Origin: Deltaproteobacteria bacterium UBA6601 | Lineage (GTDB): Bacteria; Myxococcota_A; UBA796; UBA9615 | DNA length: 16,205 nt | Assembly: GCA_002433485.1 (NCBI GenBank) | Contig: DJIF01000071.1 | Location: forward strand, 1-16,205 | Direction: 5' to 3' | Part shown: in pieces, positions 1-6,626 of the stretch | How the letters are laid out: each line of letters begins with the position of its first letter | Numbering within the stretch: the stretch's first letter is position 1 | Translations under genes and position numbers: made by a program | The notes under the pieces: generated by a model | Told to the model about the DNA's origin: nothing | What the model saw: only the letters and a program-made list of their open reading frames with translations | Database searches by the model: none

Positions 1-368
1 CCTCGGTGGGTGACGATGACGACAGCGCTGGCGACGATGACGACAGCGCTGGCGACGATGACGACAGCGCTGGTGACGATGATGACAGCGCCGGCGATGA
101 TGACGATAGTGTCAGCGACGACGACGACAGTGTCGGCGACGATGATGACAGCCTCGCCGACGACGACGACAGCGTTGGTGACGACGATGATAGTGGTGAT
201 GATGGGACCGACCCTGTTCCTGGTGGGCTCGGTGGTCTCAGTCCTGTGCCAGGGATCGCTGGGGGTGGCTGCGAGTGTCAGCTGAGCCCGGGTGCCGAAC
301 AGTCCTCTGTTTCGCTCGGTCTTTTGCTCCTGCTGGGGGCGGCCCTGGGTCGAAGGAGGCGACCATGA
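1..368 (+). CDS. GDDDDS-repeat surface protein with MYXO-CTERM-like sorting tail (3' part only)
   Basis: This is the C-terminal part of a protein whose 5' end lies outside the window. The reading frame is open to base 3. The first possible start, GTG at 6, codes for the valine that ends a repeat unit, so it is not a real start. About nine 7-residue units of the form GDDDDS-A/V follow, then a Gly/Pro-rich linker. The tail has a GCEC motif (Cys codons at 270 and 276), a Leu/Ala-rich hydrophobic stretch and a terminal RRRRP. That architecture (Cys motif, transmembrane helix, Arg cluster at the extreme C-terminus) matches the MYXO-CTERM sorting signal, which in myxobacteria is processed by a dedicated intramembrane peptidase for surface anchoring. 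The acidic repeats are probably a flexible, possibly calcium-binding stalk; this is inference. The function of the missing N-terminal part is unknown. The stop codon overlaps the start of the OmpA-like gene as ATGA. Confidence 0.8.
   Translation, partial: SVGDDDDSAGDDDDSAGDDDDSAGDDDDSAGDDDDSVSDDDDSVGDDDDSLADDDDSVGDDDDSGDDGTDPVPGGLGGLSPVPGIAGGGCECQLSPGAEQSSVSLGLLLLLGAALGRRRRP
9..194 (+). repeat. 21-bp coding tandem repeat (about 9 units)
   Basis: Nine tandem units of 21 bp (the last lacks its final codon) encode GDDDDS plus A, V or L. Units 1-3 (9-71) are nearly identical at the nucleotide level, while units 5-9 differ mostly at third positions and in the last codon. That gradient suggests recent expansion at the upstream side by slippage or unequal crossing over. 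The array probably continues beyond the window edge, because bases 3-8 encode the Ser-Val that would end the preceding unit. Confidence 0.9.
352..359 (+). promoter_or_regulatory. Shine-Dalgarno site fixing the OmpA-like start
   Basis: GAAGGAGG lies 5 bases before ATG 365. It decides in favour of that start over GTG 275, which would place 30 residues without signal-peptide character in front of a good signal peptide. The site lies inside the last codons of the upstream repeat gene. Confidence 0.75.
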
Positions 369-1798
369 GTCGGATGTTTGCTCTGCTGGCCCCATTGGGT
401 CTGCTGCTGTTTCTTTCCCCGGCAGCCCATGGCCAAGGTCGTGATGCCTTCGATACGCTCCGTTTTCATCCGGTAGGGAGTGCTGACGGTGGGGTGTTGT
501 TGAGCAGCGTTACAGTGGGTGAACCCTGGCAGATTGATGGAGCGCTCTGGCTGCAGTTTGCTCGCCGCCCTTTGATGACAACGGAAGACGGAGCCAACGT
601 CACCTCAGCGATACCAGGTCGCTTGAGCACCGTGATTCACGGTGGATTCACCATCGCCGATCGGATTCGATTGGATCTTGATCTTCCTCTCGTGCTGTTT
701 CAGGGGGGTACTGACCCGCGGGATGGCAGCGAGTTGGCGAGCGGTGGTGCCGGTGATCTGCGGTTCACGCCGCACTTTATGTTCTTGCATCCTGACCGAG
801 CCTGGTTGGGGCTGGCCATGTCGGCGCCGATCTCTTTTCCGACCGGAAGGGAGGATGCCCTCATTGGTGGGGCCGGCCCAACCTTGGAGCCTCGTCTCCA
901 TCTGGAAAAGCGGCTGGCCTTTGCCGACATGAAGCTGTTGCGCTTTGCCATTGCCCTGGAGATGGGCTGGCGCTTTCGTCAGCGCAGCAAGATCCTCAAT
1001 CTCGACACTGACGATGACTTCACCTTCGGTGTTGGTATGCGCTGGGAGCCGACAGAACGCTTCCGGATGGGTACTGAACTGGCCTTCGACATCGGCGCCG
1101 GGGACAACGCGCGCAGCGGCGAGTGGGTGACCTGGCTGCGGGTGACCCCCGATCGCCAGCAGCGGGTTGATGTGGTCGGTGGTGTTGCGGTAGGCGTGGG
1201 ACGGGGTGTCGGAACGGCCGAAGGAAGGGTGTTTCTCGGGGTAAGAGGTCGCTTCCTGCCGCCTTCTCGGGTGCGGCCTCCGCCGATAGATCCCCACCCA
1301 GCTCTGCAGCTTGATGAGCCGGATCTTGGTGAGCAGCCGCCCCTGCCCGGTGATGACCGCGGCTACGGCTGGGGCCTGAGGCTGGTCTCTCGTAGCGTTG
1401 TTATTGACTCGACGGTGCTGTTCGATTTCGATCGTGCGGTGCTCAAGTCCACAGCAGGAACCTTGTTGGATGATGTGGTGCGTTGGTTCAACGCTCACCC
1501 GGATGGGCTGATGCTTGAAGTTGCCGGCCACTGCGATGAGCGGGGCTCTGACGCCTATAACGACCGGCTCAGTAATGAGCGCGCTCGAGCAGTATGGCGC
1601 TATCTGGTTGAGCACGGCGTATCGCCAGCGCGGGTCGACGCAGTTGGCTATGGCAAGAGAGCGCCCCTGAAGAAGAGCAAGGGCGTTAGCGCAAAACAGC
1701 GACACGCGGCCAATCGGCGGGTGGAGTTCATTGTCCTAAGCCCCGAGGAGCATCGGCGCAGGGCCCGGCGCAGGGCTCCCGCTGAGCAGAGCCCTTAG
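365..1798 (+). CDS. OmpA-family outer-membrane protein (beta-barrel plus peptidoglycan-binding domain)
   Basis: The 477-residue product probably forms an outer-membrane barrel tethered to the cell wall. Residues 1-23 form a signal peptide (hydrophobic core, likely cleavage after AHG). Residues of about 30-295 are rich in alternating, aromatic-bounded strands that fit a beta-barrel. A Pro-rich linker (about 295-335) leads to an OmpA C-terminal domain at about 345-470. That domain shows VLFDFD near 351, GHCDERGSDAYN with Asp391, NDRLSNERA from 399 with Arg406, and NRRVEF at 450. The Asp and Arg are the residues that hold diaminopimelate in this family. A basic tail (RRRARRR) ends the protein. 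The start is ATG 365, chosen from its strong ribosome site and signal peptide. It overlaps the repeat gene by 4 bp, so the two are probably co-translated and may work together at the surface. The barrel's specific role (porin, adhesin, structural) cannot be told. Confidence 0.88.
   Translation: MSRMFALLAPLGLLLFLSPAAHGQGRDAFDTLRFHPVGSADGGVLLSSVTVGEPWQIDGALWLQFARRPLMTTEDGANVTSAIPGRLSTVIHGGFTIADRIRLDLDLPLVLFQGGTDPRDGSELASGGAGDLRFTPHFMFLHPDRAWLGLAMSAPISFPTGREDALIGGAGPTLEPRLHLEKRLAFADMKLLRFAIALEMGWRFRQRSKILNLDTDDDFTFGVGMRWEPTERFRMGTELAFDIGAGDNARSGEWVTWLRVTPDRQQRVDVVGGVAVGVGRGVGTAEGRVFLGVRGRFLPPSRVRPPPIDPHPALQLDEPDLGEQPPLPGDDRGYGWGLRLVSRSVVIDSTVLFDFDRAVLKSTAGTLLDDVVRWFNAHPDGLMLEVAGHCDERGSDAYNDRLSNERARAVWRYLVEHGVSPARVDAVGYGKRAPLKKSKGVSAKQRHAANRRVEFIVLSPEEHRRRARRRAPAEQSP
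1772..1795 (+). terminator. Hairpin at the end of the OmpA-like gene, possible weak terminator
   Basis: AGGGCTC (1772-1778) and GAGCCCT (1789-1795) form a perfect 7-bp stem with a 10-base loop, ending directly at the stop codon. No T-run follows, so it is not a classical intrinsic terminator. It may protect the mRNA 3' end or simply be chance in GC-rich coding sequence. Confidence 0.3.
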
Positions 1799-1863
1799 TC
1801 ACCGCTCTGCAGGCTCGCGGCTGACGCTGTGGATTCCATCAGCTATGGTCAGCCAAAATTTGT

Positions 1864-1868
1864 GGGAG
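1864..1868 (+). promoter_or_regulatory. Shine-Dalgarno site favouring the GTG 1874 start
   Basis: GGGAG lies 5 bases before GTG 1874. No comparable site precedes the alternative in-frame GTG at 1829, so the shorter PilZ protein is preferred. Confidence 0.5.
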
Positions 1869-1873
1869 TAGCT

Positions 1874-2251
1874 GTGTCCGAGTCATCGAATTCGTTCGAG
1901 AATGGTCGAATCGCCAATCGCGTTGCCGTGGAGGTACGTGTTGATCTGCGCAGCGAGAACACCTTCTTTACCGGCTTTTCCGAGAACATCTCGGAAGGGG
2001 GCCTGTTTATCGCTACCGAGGCCCCTCACCAGATCGGCGATGAGTTCCAGATAGAACTGGCCTTGATGGGGGGCGGGCAGAAGATCTCGCAGCGAGCTGT
2101 GGTGCGGTGGATTCGCCCAGCGGAAGCCGCCGGAGGTCTGCCTGCAGGAATGGGTGTACAGTTCCTCGAATTGAGCCACCATGAGCGCGAGGCTCTGCAG
2201 GAGTTCATTGATTCGCAGATCAAGGACACCCTGTTCTACGACCTGGATTGA
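1874..2251 (+). CDS. PilZ-domain protein (c-di-GMP receptor type, TIGR02266-like)
   Basis: This is a stand-alone PilZ domain of 125 residues (140 if GTG 1829 is used). Both c-di-GMP contact motifs are intact: RxxxR (Arg12 and Arg16 in RIANR) and NxSxxG (Asn38, Ser40, Gly43 in NISEGG). The ending GMGVQFLELS plus a C-terminal helix is typical of the PilZ subfamily first described as a paralogous domain in Myxococcus xanthus (TIGR02266). Such single-domain proteins usually act as adaptors that link c-di-GMP level to motility, pili or exopolysaccharide; the partner here is unknown. There is no signal peptide, so it should be cytoplasmic. It stands between two exported envelope proteins, with 75 bases upstream that show no clear promoter, so it may be read from the surface-protein operon. 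Confidence 0.85.
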   Translation: MSESSNSFENGRIANRVAVEVRVDLRSENTFFTGFSENISEGGLFIATEAPHQIGDEFQIELALMGGGQKISQRAVVRWIRPAEAAGGLPAGMGVQFLELSHHEREALQEFIDSQIKDTLFYDLD

Positions 2252-2298
2252 GTGCAGCGTCAAGGCTGTCCCCAGGCCCGCAGGTGGAGCAGGCGAAC

Positions 2299-2328
2299 TT
2301 GACAGGATCACAGGGTTTTGAAGAAAAT
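2299..2328 (+). promoter_or_regulatory. Candidate sigma70-type promoter for the LysM gene
   Basis: A perfect TTGACA (2299-2304) is followed after 18 bases by GAAAAT (2323-2328), which keeps the important A at position 2 and T at position 6 of the -10 box. It lies in the 154-base gap after the PilZ gene and would give a leader of roughly 70 bases. The -10 match is only moderate. Confidence 0.45.
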
Positions 2329-2405
2329 GTAGCTTCGTGAGCCCTCGCCCAGGCTCGTCCATGCCTCTGGCTTGAAGCTGTGCTGTCGGCCACTCGGAGT
2401 TTCGG

Positions 2406-3545
2406 ATGACCAACACGAGGTTCTTTCTCCTCCTCTCTGTCACGCTGCTGTGCTCCGGTCTGGTGGCTTTGGAGGGGCGTGCCGACGATGAGGGGCTCGA
2501 TGAGGCGCTTGATGCGTTGGGCATAACCGCCCCGGAAGACGCTGAGCAGGCGGCCGACATCTATTCGGTAGTCCCCGGTGACACGCTCTGGCACATCTGT
2601 GAGCGCTTCTTTGGTGATCCCGACTACTGGCCGACGCTGTGGTCCATTAACAATGCGGAGATCACCAACCCCCACTACATCTATCCGGGGCAGGCCCTGC
2701 AGTTCCAGCCCGGGACTGACCTGCGGCCGCCCAGCTTACTGGTGGCCGGAGATGCTGAGGTCATCGATGACCTGTCGTTCGACGAGAACTTCGAGCCCAT
2801 CGTCCACTTCCTGTCCACAACCCAGGACTGCGCGCTTCCGGTCCCCTTTACCTCCAACATGGACTGGGACATTGCGTTGGCGGCGCCCAGCTTTATGACC
2901 CGCTCTCCCTTGGAGCCGCTGGGAGTGGTCGAGTCAGCGGTACCCAAGCGTGAGCTGCTCTCTGACGGCGACACTGTCTATCTACGCTTTCGCAATCTTA
3001 GCGACGTTAACTGCGGCGATATTTATACGCTGTATCACTACGTTAAGAAGGTTCGGCACCCCAAGGTGGTGACCGCCCGACTCGGTCACAGCTACCAGGT
3101 GTCGGCGGAGGTGTTGGTGACTGATGTCGGCCCCAAGTGGGTGACCGCTACGGTTGTGCAGTCTTTTGGTGAGTTTCCCCGTGGGGAACTGGTTACTGAT
3201 CGGATTCCGGTGACCGGCAAGGTACGAACCCTGCAGTTGGACAACCAGATCGATGGCTTCATCATTGATAAGACCCATCAGGAGAATCTGCTCTTTCAGT
3301 CCAATCAGCTCATCTACATTGATCGTGGGCGCAGTGACGGGGTGCAGAGCGGGACCATCTTCTGGGTGCTGCGCCGAGGGGATGGCCTTACCCATCTCAG
3401 CCAGCGCGTCGACAACTCGTTGCCCGATCGGGTGATTGGCCGGCTGGTGGTGTTCGCCGCCGATGAGTACGTCTCGACTGCGGTGCTTACGGATCAGGCG
3501 GTCTCAGTCGAGGTCGGTGACCGCATTACCAGCCGTCTCGACTGA
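2406..3545 (+). CDS. Exported LysM-domain protein of unknown function
   Basis: The 379-residue product begins with a signal peptide (residues 1-26, likely cleavage after GRA). A short acidic stretch follows, then a LysM domain at about 53-102 (YSVVPGDTLWHICERFFGD... IYPGQALQF), the fold that binds peptidoglycan glycan chains. The form WxICERFFGDPxYWPxLW resembles the LysM variant common in deltaproteobacterial envelope proteins. The remaining 275 residues look like beta-rich repeated domains. Near the C-terminus, IYIDRGRSDGVQSGTIFWV, VIGRLVVFAADEYVSTAVL and VEVGDRITSRLD give the small barrel pattern seen in the C-terminal domain of FlgT-like proteins; this is a resemblance, not an assignment. 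Cys16 is not preceded by a lipobox, so this is not an obvious lipoprotein. GGAG (2396-2399) sits 6 bases before the ATG. It is probably periplasmic and attached to the wall. Confidence 0.8.
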   Translation: MTNTRFFLLLSVTLLCSGLVALEGRADDEGLDEALDALGITAPEDAEQAADIYSVVPGDTLWHICERFFGDPDYWPTLWSINNAEITNPHYIYPGQALQFQPGTDLRPPSLLVAGDAEVIDDLSFDENFEPIVHFLSTTQDCALPVPFTSNMDWDIALAAPSFMTRSPLEPLGVVESAVPKRELLSDGDTVYLRFRNLSDVNCGDIYTLYHYVKKVRHPKVVTARLGHSYQVSAEVLVTDVGPKWVTATVVQSFGEFPRGELVTDRIPVTGKVRTLQLDNQIDGFIIDKTHQENLLFQSNQLIYIDRGRSDGVQSGTIFWVLRRGDGLTHLSQRVDNSLPDRVIGRLVVFAADEYVSTAVLTDQAVSVEVGDRITSRLD

Positions 3546-3555
3546 GCTGATCTGT

Positions 3556-3589
3556 GGCCCAGCAGGGCCTGGCTCGCTGGTGGATTTTT
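3556..3589 (+). terminator. Weak terminator-like hairpin after the LysM gene
   Basis: Two alternative stems are possible: GGCCC/GGGCC (3556-3560 with 3565-3569, 4-base loop) and CCAGC/GCTGG (3559-3563 with 3576-3580, 12-base loop). The second is followed 4 bases later by TTTTT (3585-3589). Stability looks low, but the position between two transcription units is right. Confidence 0.35.
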
Positions 3590-3590
3590 G

Positions 3591-3618
3591 TTGGATTTGA
3601 ACACCTGTTCAGTATAAT
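3591..3618 (+). promoter_or_regulatory. Promoter of the dprA operon
   Basis: A perfect TATAAT (3613-3618) is preceded after 16 bases by TTGGAT (3591-3596) as a partial -35 box; TTGTTG (3588-3593, 19-base spacer) is an alternative. The predicted transcript starts about 40 bases before the dprA ATG. The spacer is filled by the GAAC-N4-GTTC palindrome listed separately. Confidence 0.65.
3599..3610 (+). promoter_or_regulatory. LexA-like operator (SOS box) in the dprA promoter
   Basis: GAACACCTGTTC is a perfect inverted repeat (GAACA-CC-TGTTC) that fits the GAAC-N4-GTTC core of Gram-positive-type LexA boxes. The longer stretch 3597-3613 agrees at about 15 of 17 positions with the LexA motif reported for Myxococcus xanthus (CTRHAMRYBYGTTCAGS, quoted from memory). 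It ends two bases before the -10 box, where a bound repressor would block RNA polymerase. LexA binding is inferred from the motif and its position. Confidence 0.5.
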
Positions 3619-3667
3619 AGCCCTGGTGAAGGGATGGCGATTGCGGCCGCTGTTCTGAGGGCAACCT

Positions 3668-4696
3668 ATGGACATGAATCTGGCGGTGCGTGCAGCGCAA
3701 GCTGCGGAGCGCCTACCTTCGCGTTGCTGTGATCGTGACGCGCTGCTGCGCCACGGCTCGACCAGGGCCTGGCTGAATGCTTGTGTCAGTGGCTCTCTGC
3801 CTGTTGCAACCGAGCCTGTTGACGTTCCCGGTAGGTTGGGCTGTGTTGCCCTCGGCTGGGCGGATGCTCAGTATCCTTCGGGATTGCGCCACCTGCGTCA
3901 TCCACCGCCGGCGCTATTCGTCCGCGGCGCGCCGCTACCGCTGCCTGATGTGGAGCTTAGTGTTGCGATCATTGGGGCTCGGCGCTGTACCGAACTGGGC
4001 CGTGGTGTGGCCAGGGACCTGGCGCGGGGCCTCGCCAGGGCCGGCGTGGTGGTTGTCTCCGGACTTGCTCTGGGCATTGACGCAGCCGCTCACGAGGGTG
4101 CTCTTGACGGCGGGGGCCAGACACTTGCGGTGCTGGCGTCGCCGGTCAGCCAGCCTTCGCCTCGCCGCAATTTATCGCTGGCTGAAGAGATCCTTGAGTC
4201 AGGAGGTTGGTTACTGTCGGAACGTCCGCCAGGTGCGCAGCTTCGCGCCCATGACTTTCCTCGCCGCAATCGGCTGGTGGCCGGGCTGACCCGGTTGGTC
4301 GTGGTGGTCGAGGCCGGACTGCGCAGCGGCACTCTCTCGACTGTGGGTCACGCACTCGATCTGGGGCTTGAAGTCGCTGCTGTTCCCGGACCGGTGACCA
4401 GCCCCGCCTCGGCTGGGGCCCATGAGCTGTTGCGCCGCGGTGCCCAGATCGTTACTTCAGTTCGTGATGTGCTGGAGCTTTTGCGTCGGTCCGCCTCCTC
4501 CCCACCGGAGTTGTGCCCATTAAGCCCCGACGCACGTACCCTTAAGGAGGCTCTGCCAGGAGCCCAGGGCAGCACTGCACAGTGGCTTGATGCCAGTGGA
4601 CTGCCTCGAGATCGCGCTATTTCAGCATTGCACAGCCTGCTGTCCCGAGGTGAGCTGCGTCGCCTGCCTGGTGGTCGGATCGCTCGATGTCTGTAA
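3668..4696 (+). CDS. dprA: DNA-processing protein DprA (Smf)
   Basis: DprA binds incoming single-stranded DNA and loads RecA during natural transformation. The 342-residue product has an N-terminal domain (1-90), a DprA-type Rossmann fold and a C-terminal winged-helix domain (about 288-342). Family motifs are AIIGARR at 101-106 (usually GxR), SGLALGIDAAAH, SERPPG, FPRRNR at 197-202, and a late VEAGLRSGTLSTVGHAL followed by VPGPV. GAGGG (3656-3660) precedes ATG 3668 by 7 bases; ATG 3674 is a possible second start. It is the first gene of the run dprA-smg-trmFO-xerC-hslV-hslU, a neighbourhood in which smf/dprA is often found. The promoter and LexA-like box just upstream suggest damage-responsive expression. 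The loop after TLAVLAS lacks the usual GxGxDxxYP form and reads PVSQPSPRRN, a small divergence. Confidence 0.93.
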   Translation: MDMNLAVRAAQAAERLPSRCCDRDALLRHGSTRAWLNACVSGSLPVATEPVDVPGRLGCVALGWADAQYPSGLRHLRHPPPALFVRGAPLPLPDVELSVAIIGARRCTELGRGVARDLARGLARAGVVVVSGLALGIDAAAHEGALDGGGQTLAVLASPVSQPSPRRNLSLAEEILESGGWLLSERPPGAQLRAHDFPRRNRLVAGLTRLVVVVEAGLRSGTLSTVGHALDLGLEVAAVPGPVTSPASAGAHELLRRGAQIVTSVRDVLELLRRSASSPPELCPLSPDARTLKEALPGAQGSTAQWLDASGLPRDRAISALHSLLSRGELRRLPGGRIARCL

Positions 4697-4777
4697 AGGT
4701 CGCCTTTCTCACGGTGAGGGTGTAGATACACGGAGGCTGCGAGTCGAAGGGCGCGCAGCGATGAAGGAGTTCCGTCC

Positions 4778-5200
4778 TTGAGCGAGCGCAATCCAGACAT
4801 CCTTGCTGCCATCGGACGGCTGGCCCAGGCAGGTCAGCTGCCTCCGTCCCAGACCGAATTGGTGGAGCTGCTGGTAGCCAGTGGCTTCGAGCGCGACGAG
4901 GTGCTGGCTGCGCTGCGGTTGCCAGCTGTGCCGCCCGGGAGTGCTGGTGGTGCGGGTCTCCCAGTAGCCCAGCTCAGCGAGGATGCGACCCGTTTCTTGA
5001 CGGTGTTGCGGTCGGTTGGCTACCTCGATGATCTCAGCGAGGAGTTTGTGATGGATCTGGCCATGGCCGAGAACAGCGGCAAGATTGGTCTGGATGAAAT
5101 CCGGCGTCATGTTGCGGTAGTGATGTTCGACCGGCAGGCGGAGATGGATGTAGAGACCCTGCGCTTTCTGCAGGAGGAGTGGCGGCTTGTCTTCCACTGA
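4778..5200 (+). CDS. smg: DUF494 / Smg family protein
   Basis: The 140-residue product matches the Smg (DUF494) pattern. It has an early ELVELLVASGFERDEVLAAL segment (Smg: a GF-[DE]-x-[DE]-[DE]-[IV]-xxAL helix) and a second half with ATRFLTVLRSVGYLDDLSEE, LDEIRRHVAVVMFDR and a closing LxFLQEEWRLVFH. In E. coli smg lies directly downstream of smf (dprA), as here, which supports the call. The biochemical function of the family is unknown. The start is TTG 4778, with AAGGAG (4764-4769) 8 bases upstream; there is no in-frame ATG or GTG nearby. An 81-base gap separates it from dprA, and its end overlaps trmFO by 14 bases. No signal peptide or membrane segment is visible. Confidence 0.82.
   Translation: MSERNPDILAAIGRLAQAGQLPPSQTELVELLVASGFERDEVLAALRLPAVPPGSAGGAGLPVAQLSEDATRFLTVLRSVGYLDDLSEEFVMDLAMAENSGKIGLDEIRRHVAVVMFDRQAEMDVETLRFLQEEWRLVFH
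5172..5179 (+). promoter_or_regulatory. Shine-Dalgarno site for the TTG start of trmFO
   Basis: AGGAGGAG inside the end of smg lies 7 bases before TTG 5187. It favours this rare start codon over the in-frame GTG at 5208, which has no ribosome site of similar strength. Confidence 0.6.
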
Positions 5201-6626
5201 GTCCGATGTGATTCACGTCGTCGGAGCTGGGCTGGCGGGGGTAGAAGCTGCCTTTCAGCTTGGCCGACGGGGTCTGCCTGTGGTGCTCCATGAGATGCGC
5301 CCGACCACCTCGACTGCTGCCCACAATACTGGCGACTGCGCTGAGCTGGTCTGCAGCAATACTCTGGGCAGCCTGATGCCGCACACCGCGCCGGGTGTCT
5401 TTAAGCGCGAGCTTGAGCAGCTCGGCTCGCTGGTGGTGGCGGCTGGCCGCCGGGCTCATGTTCCCGCTGGTGGGGCGCTCGCGGTAGACCGGGAGTTGTT
5501 CTCAGCGATCATTGAGGATGCCCTCTCCCAGTTGCCGAGGCTTGAACGTCGTAACGAGCTGGTCAAGCAGTTGCCAGGTCCCCAGGATGGTCGCTGGATT
5601 CTGGCCACCGGACCACTGACCGCCGAGCCTCTGGCAGGTCAGCTGCATGGTCTCTGTGGAGCCGATGACCTCTACTTCTATGATGCTATCGCGCCCATTG
5701 TCGATCTCGACAGCGTGGACATGGAGCGGGCTTACTGGGGCAACCGCTACGGTGAAGAGGGTGAGGGTGACTACCTCAACCTGCCTCTTGATCGGCACGA
5801 GTATGAGGCCTTCATTGATGCGCTGCTTGCCGGTGAGCAGGTGCCAGCGCGTGATTTTGAGGAGGAGCGTTTCTTTCAGGGCTGTCAGCCTATAGAGGCC
5901 ATCGCTGGTAAGGGGCGGGAGAGTCTGCGGTTTGGCCCGATGAAGCCGGTTGGATTGCGTGATCCTCGCACTGGCCAGCGTCCCTGGGCGGTAGTTCAGC
6001 TCCGTCGTGAGAAGCGTCAAGGCAGCGCCATGAACCTGGTCGGCTTCCAGACTAAGCTTCGCTACGGCGCTCAGACCAATATCTTCCGTATGATCCCGGC
6101 CCTGGCTGATGCGGAGTTTCTGCGTCTCGGTTCAGTGCATCGCAATACTTACCTCAACTCGCCCCGGGTGCTGGACTCTGGACTGCGTATCAAGGCGCAG
6201 CCTAACGTCTCGGTGGCCGGTCAGCTGGTTGGCTGCGAGGGCTACACGGAGAGCAGCGCGATGGGCCTGTGGGCTGCCCTTTCTCTGGTGGCCGAGCGTA
6301 GCGGCGAGCAACTCCCACCGCCGCCCGCAGACACCTTTCTCGGTGCTCTGCTTGGCTATCTTCGTGAGGCGCCTGCTGCCTCGTTCGCCCCTATGAACGT
6401 CAACTTCGGACTACTCCCGGCGCCAACTGAGCGGGTCCGGAAGTCGCAACGTAAGGCCCATCGCACTGCGCGGGGCGAGGCCTGCGTGGCCTCGCTGCGG
6501 CAATGGCGGGACGACCAGCTCCCGGATCTGGCGGAGTTGGGTCCTCGGTGGCTGCATGGTAGCGAGCCCTGGCCGCTCCCCAGTCCACCGGCTCCCAAGC
6601 CGTCAAGGGACAGCGCCCATGGATGA
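5187..6626 (+). CDS. trmFO: Folate-dependent tRNA (uracil-54-C5)-methyltransferase TrmFO
   Basis: TrmFO uses methylenetetrahydrofolate and FAD to make ribothymidine at position 54 of the tRNA T-loop. The 479-residue product has the FAD dinucleotide site VGAGLAGVEAA (GxGxxG at 13-18). The two functional cysteines fall in their family contexts: Cys56 in ELVCSNTLGS and Cys233 in FFQGCQPIEAIAGKGRESL, followed by RFGPMKPVGL. Further family motifs are IAPIVD, AYWGNRYG, DYLNLPL, QLRREKRQGSAMNLVGFQT and GYTESSAMG. The length is slightly above usual because of a Pro-rich tail. TTG 5187 is chosen for its ribosome site. It overlaps smg by 14 bp and the recombinase gene by 8 bp, so coupling is likely. 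TrmFO is typical of Firmicutes, deltaproteobacteria and some other bacteria that lack TrmA. Confidence 0.95.
   Translation: MSSTESDVIHVVGAGLAGVEAAFQLGRRGLPVVLHEMRPTTSTAAHNTGDCAELVCSNTLGSLMPHTAPGVFKRELEQLGSLVVAAGRRAHVPAGGALAVDRELFSAIIEDALSQLPRLERRNELVKQLPGPQDGRWILATGPLTAEPLAGQLHGLCGADDLYFYDAIAPIVDLDSVDMERAYWGNRYGEEGEGDYLNLPLDRHEYEAFIDALLAGEQVPARDFEEERFFQGCQPIEAIAGKGRESLRFGPMKPVGLRDPRTGQRPWAVVQLRREKRQGSAMNLVGFQTKLRYGAQTNIFRMIPALADAEFLRLGSVHRNTYLNSPRVLDSGLRIKAQPNVSVAGQLVGCEGYTESSAMGLWAALSLVAERSGEQLPPPPADTFLGALLGYLREAPAASFAPMNVNFGLLPAPTERVRKSQRKAHRTARGEACVASLRQWRDDQLPDLAELGPRWLHGSEPWPLPSPPAPKPSRDSAHG

Noticed and set aside
9..194. CRISPR-like array
   Set aside because: Units are directly adjacent with no unique spacers, and they encode an in-frame peptide repeat.
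10..285. Second open frame through the repeat array
   Set aside because: A tandem repeat of 21 bp stays open in other frames by construction. The Met/Thr/Ala repeat has no recognisable features, while the Asp-rich frame leads into a sorting tail.
275..364. Longer OmpA-like protein starting at GTG 275
   Set aside because: It would put 30 residues before a good signal peptide and lies within the upstream gene. ATG 365 has a strong ribosome site.
605..1705. Long minus-strand open frame opposite the OmpA-like gene
   Set aside because: The + strand has a complete OmpA domain with ligand residues. The opposite frame shows no family features and is expected from codon bias.
2406..2483. LysM protein as a lipoprotein via Cys16
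   Set aside because: The residues before the Cys (TLL) do not fit a lipobox, and a normal signal-peptidase site follows at GRA.
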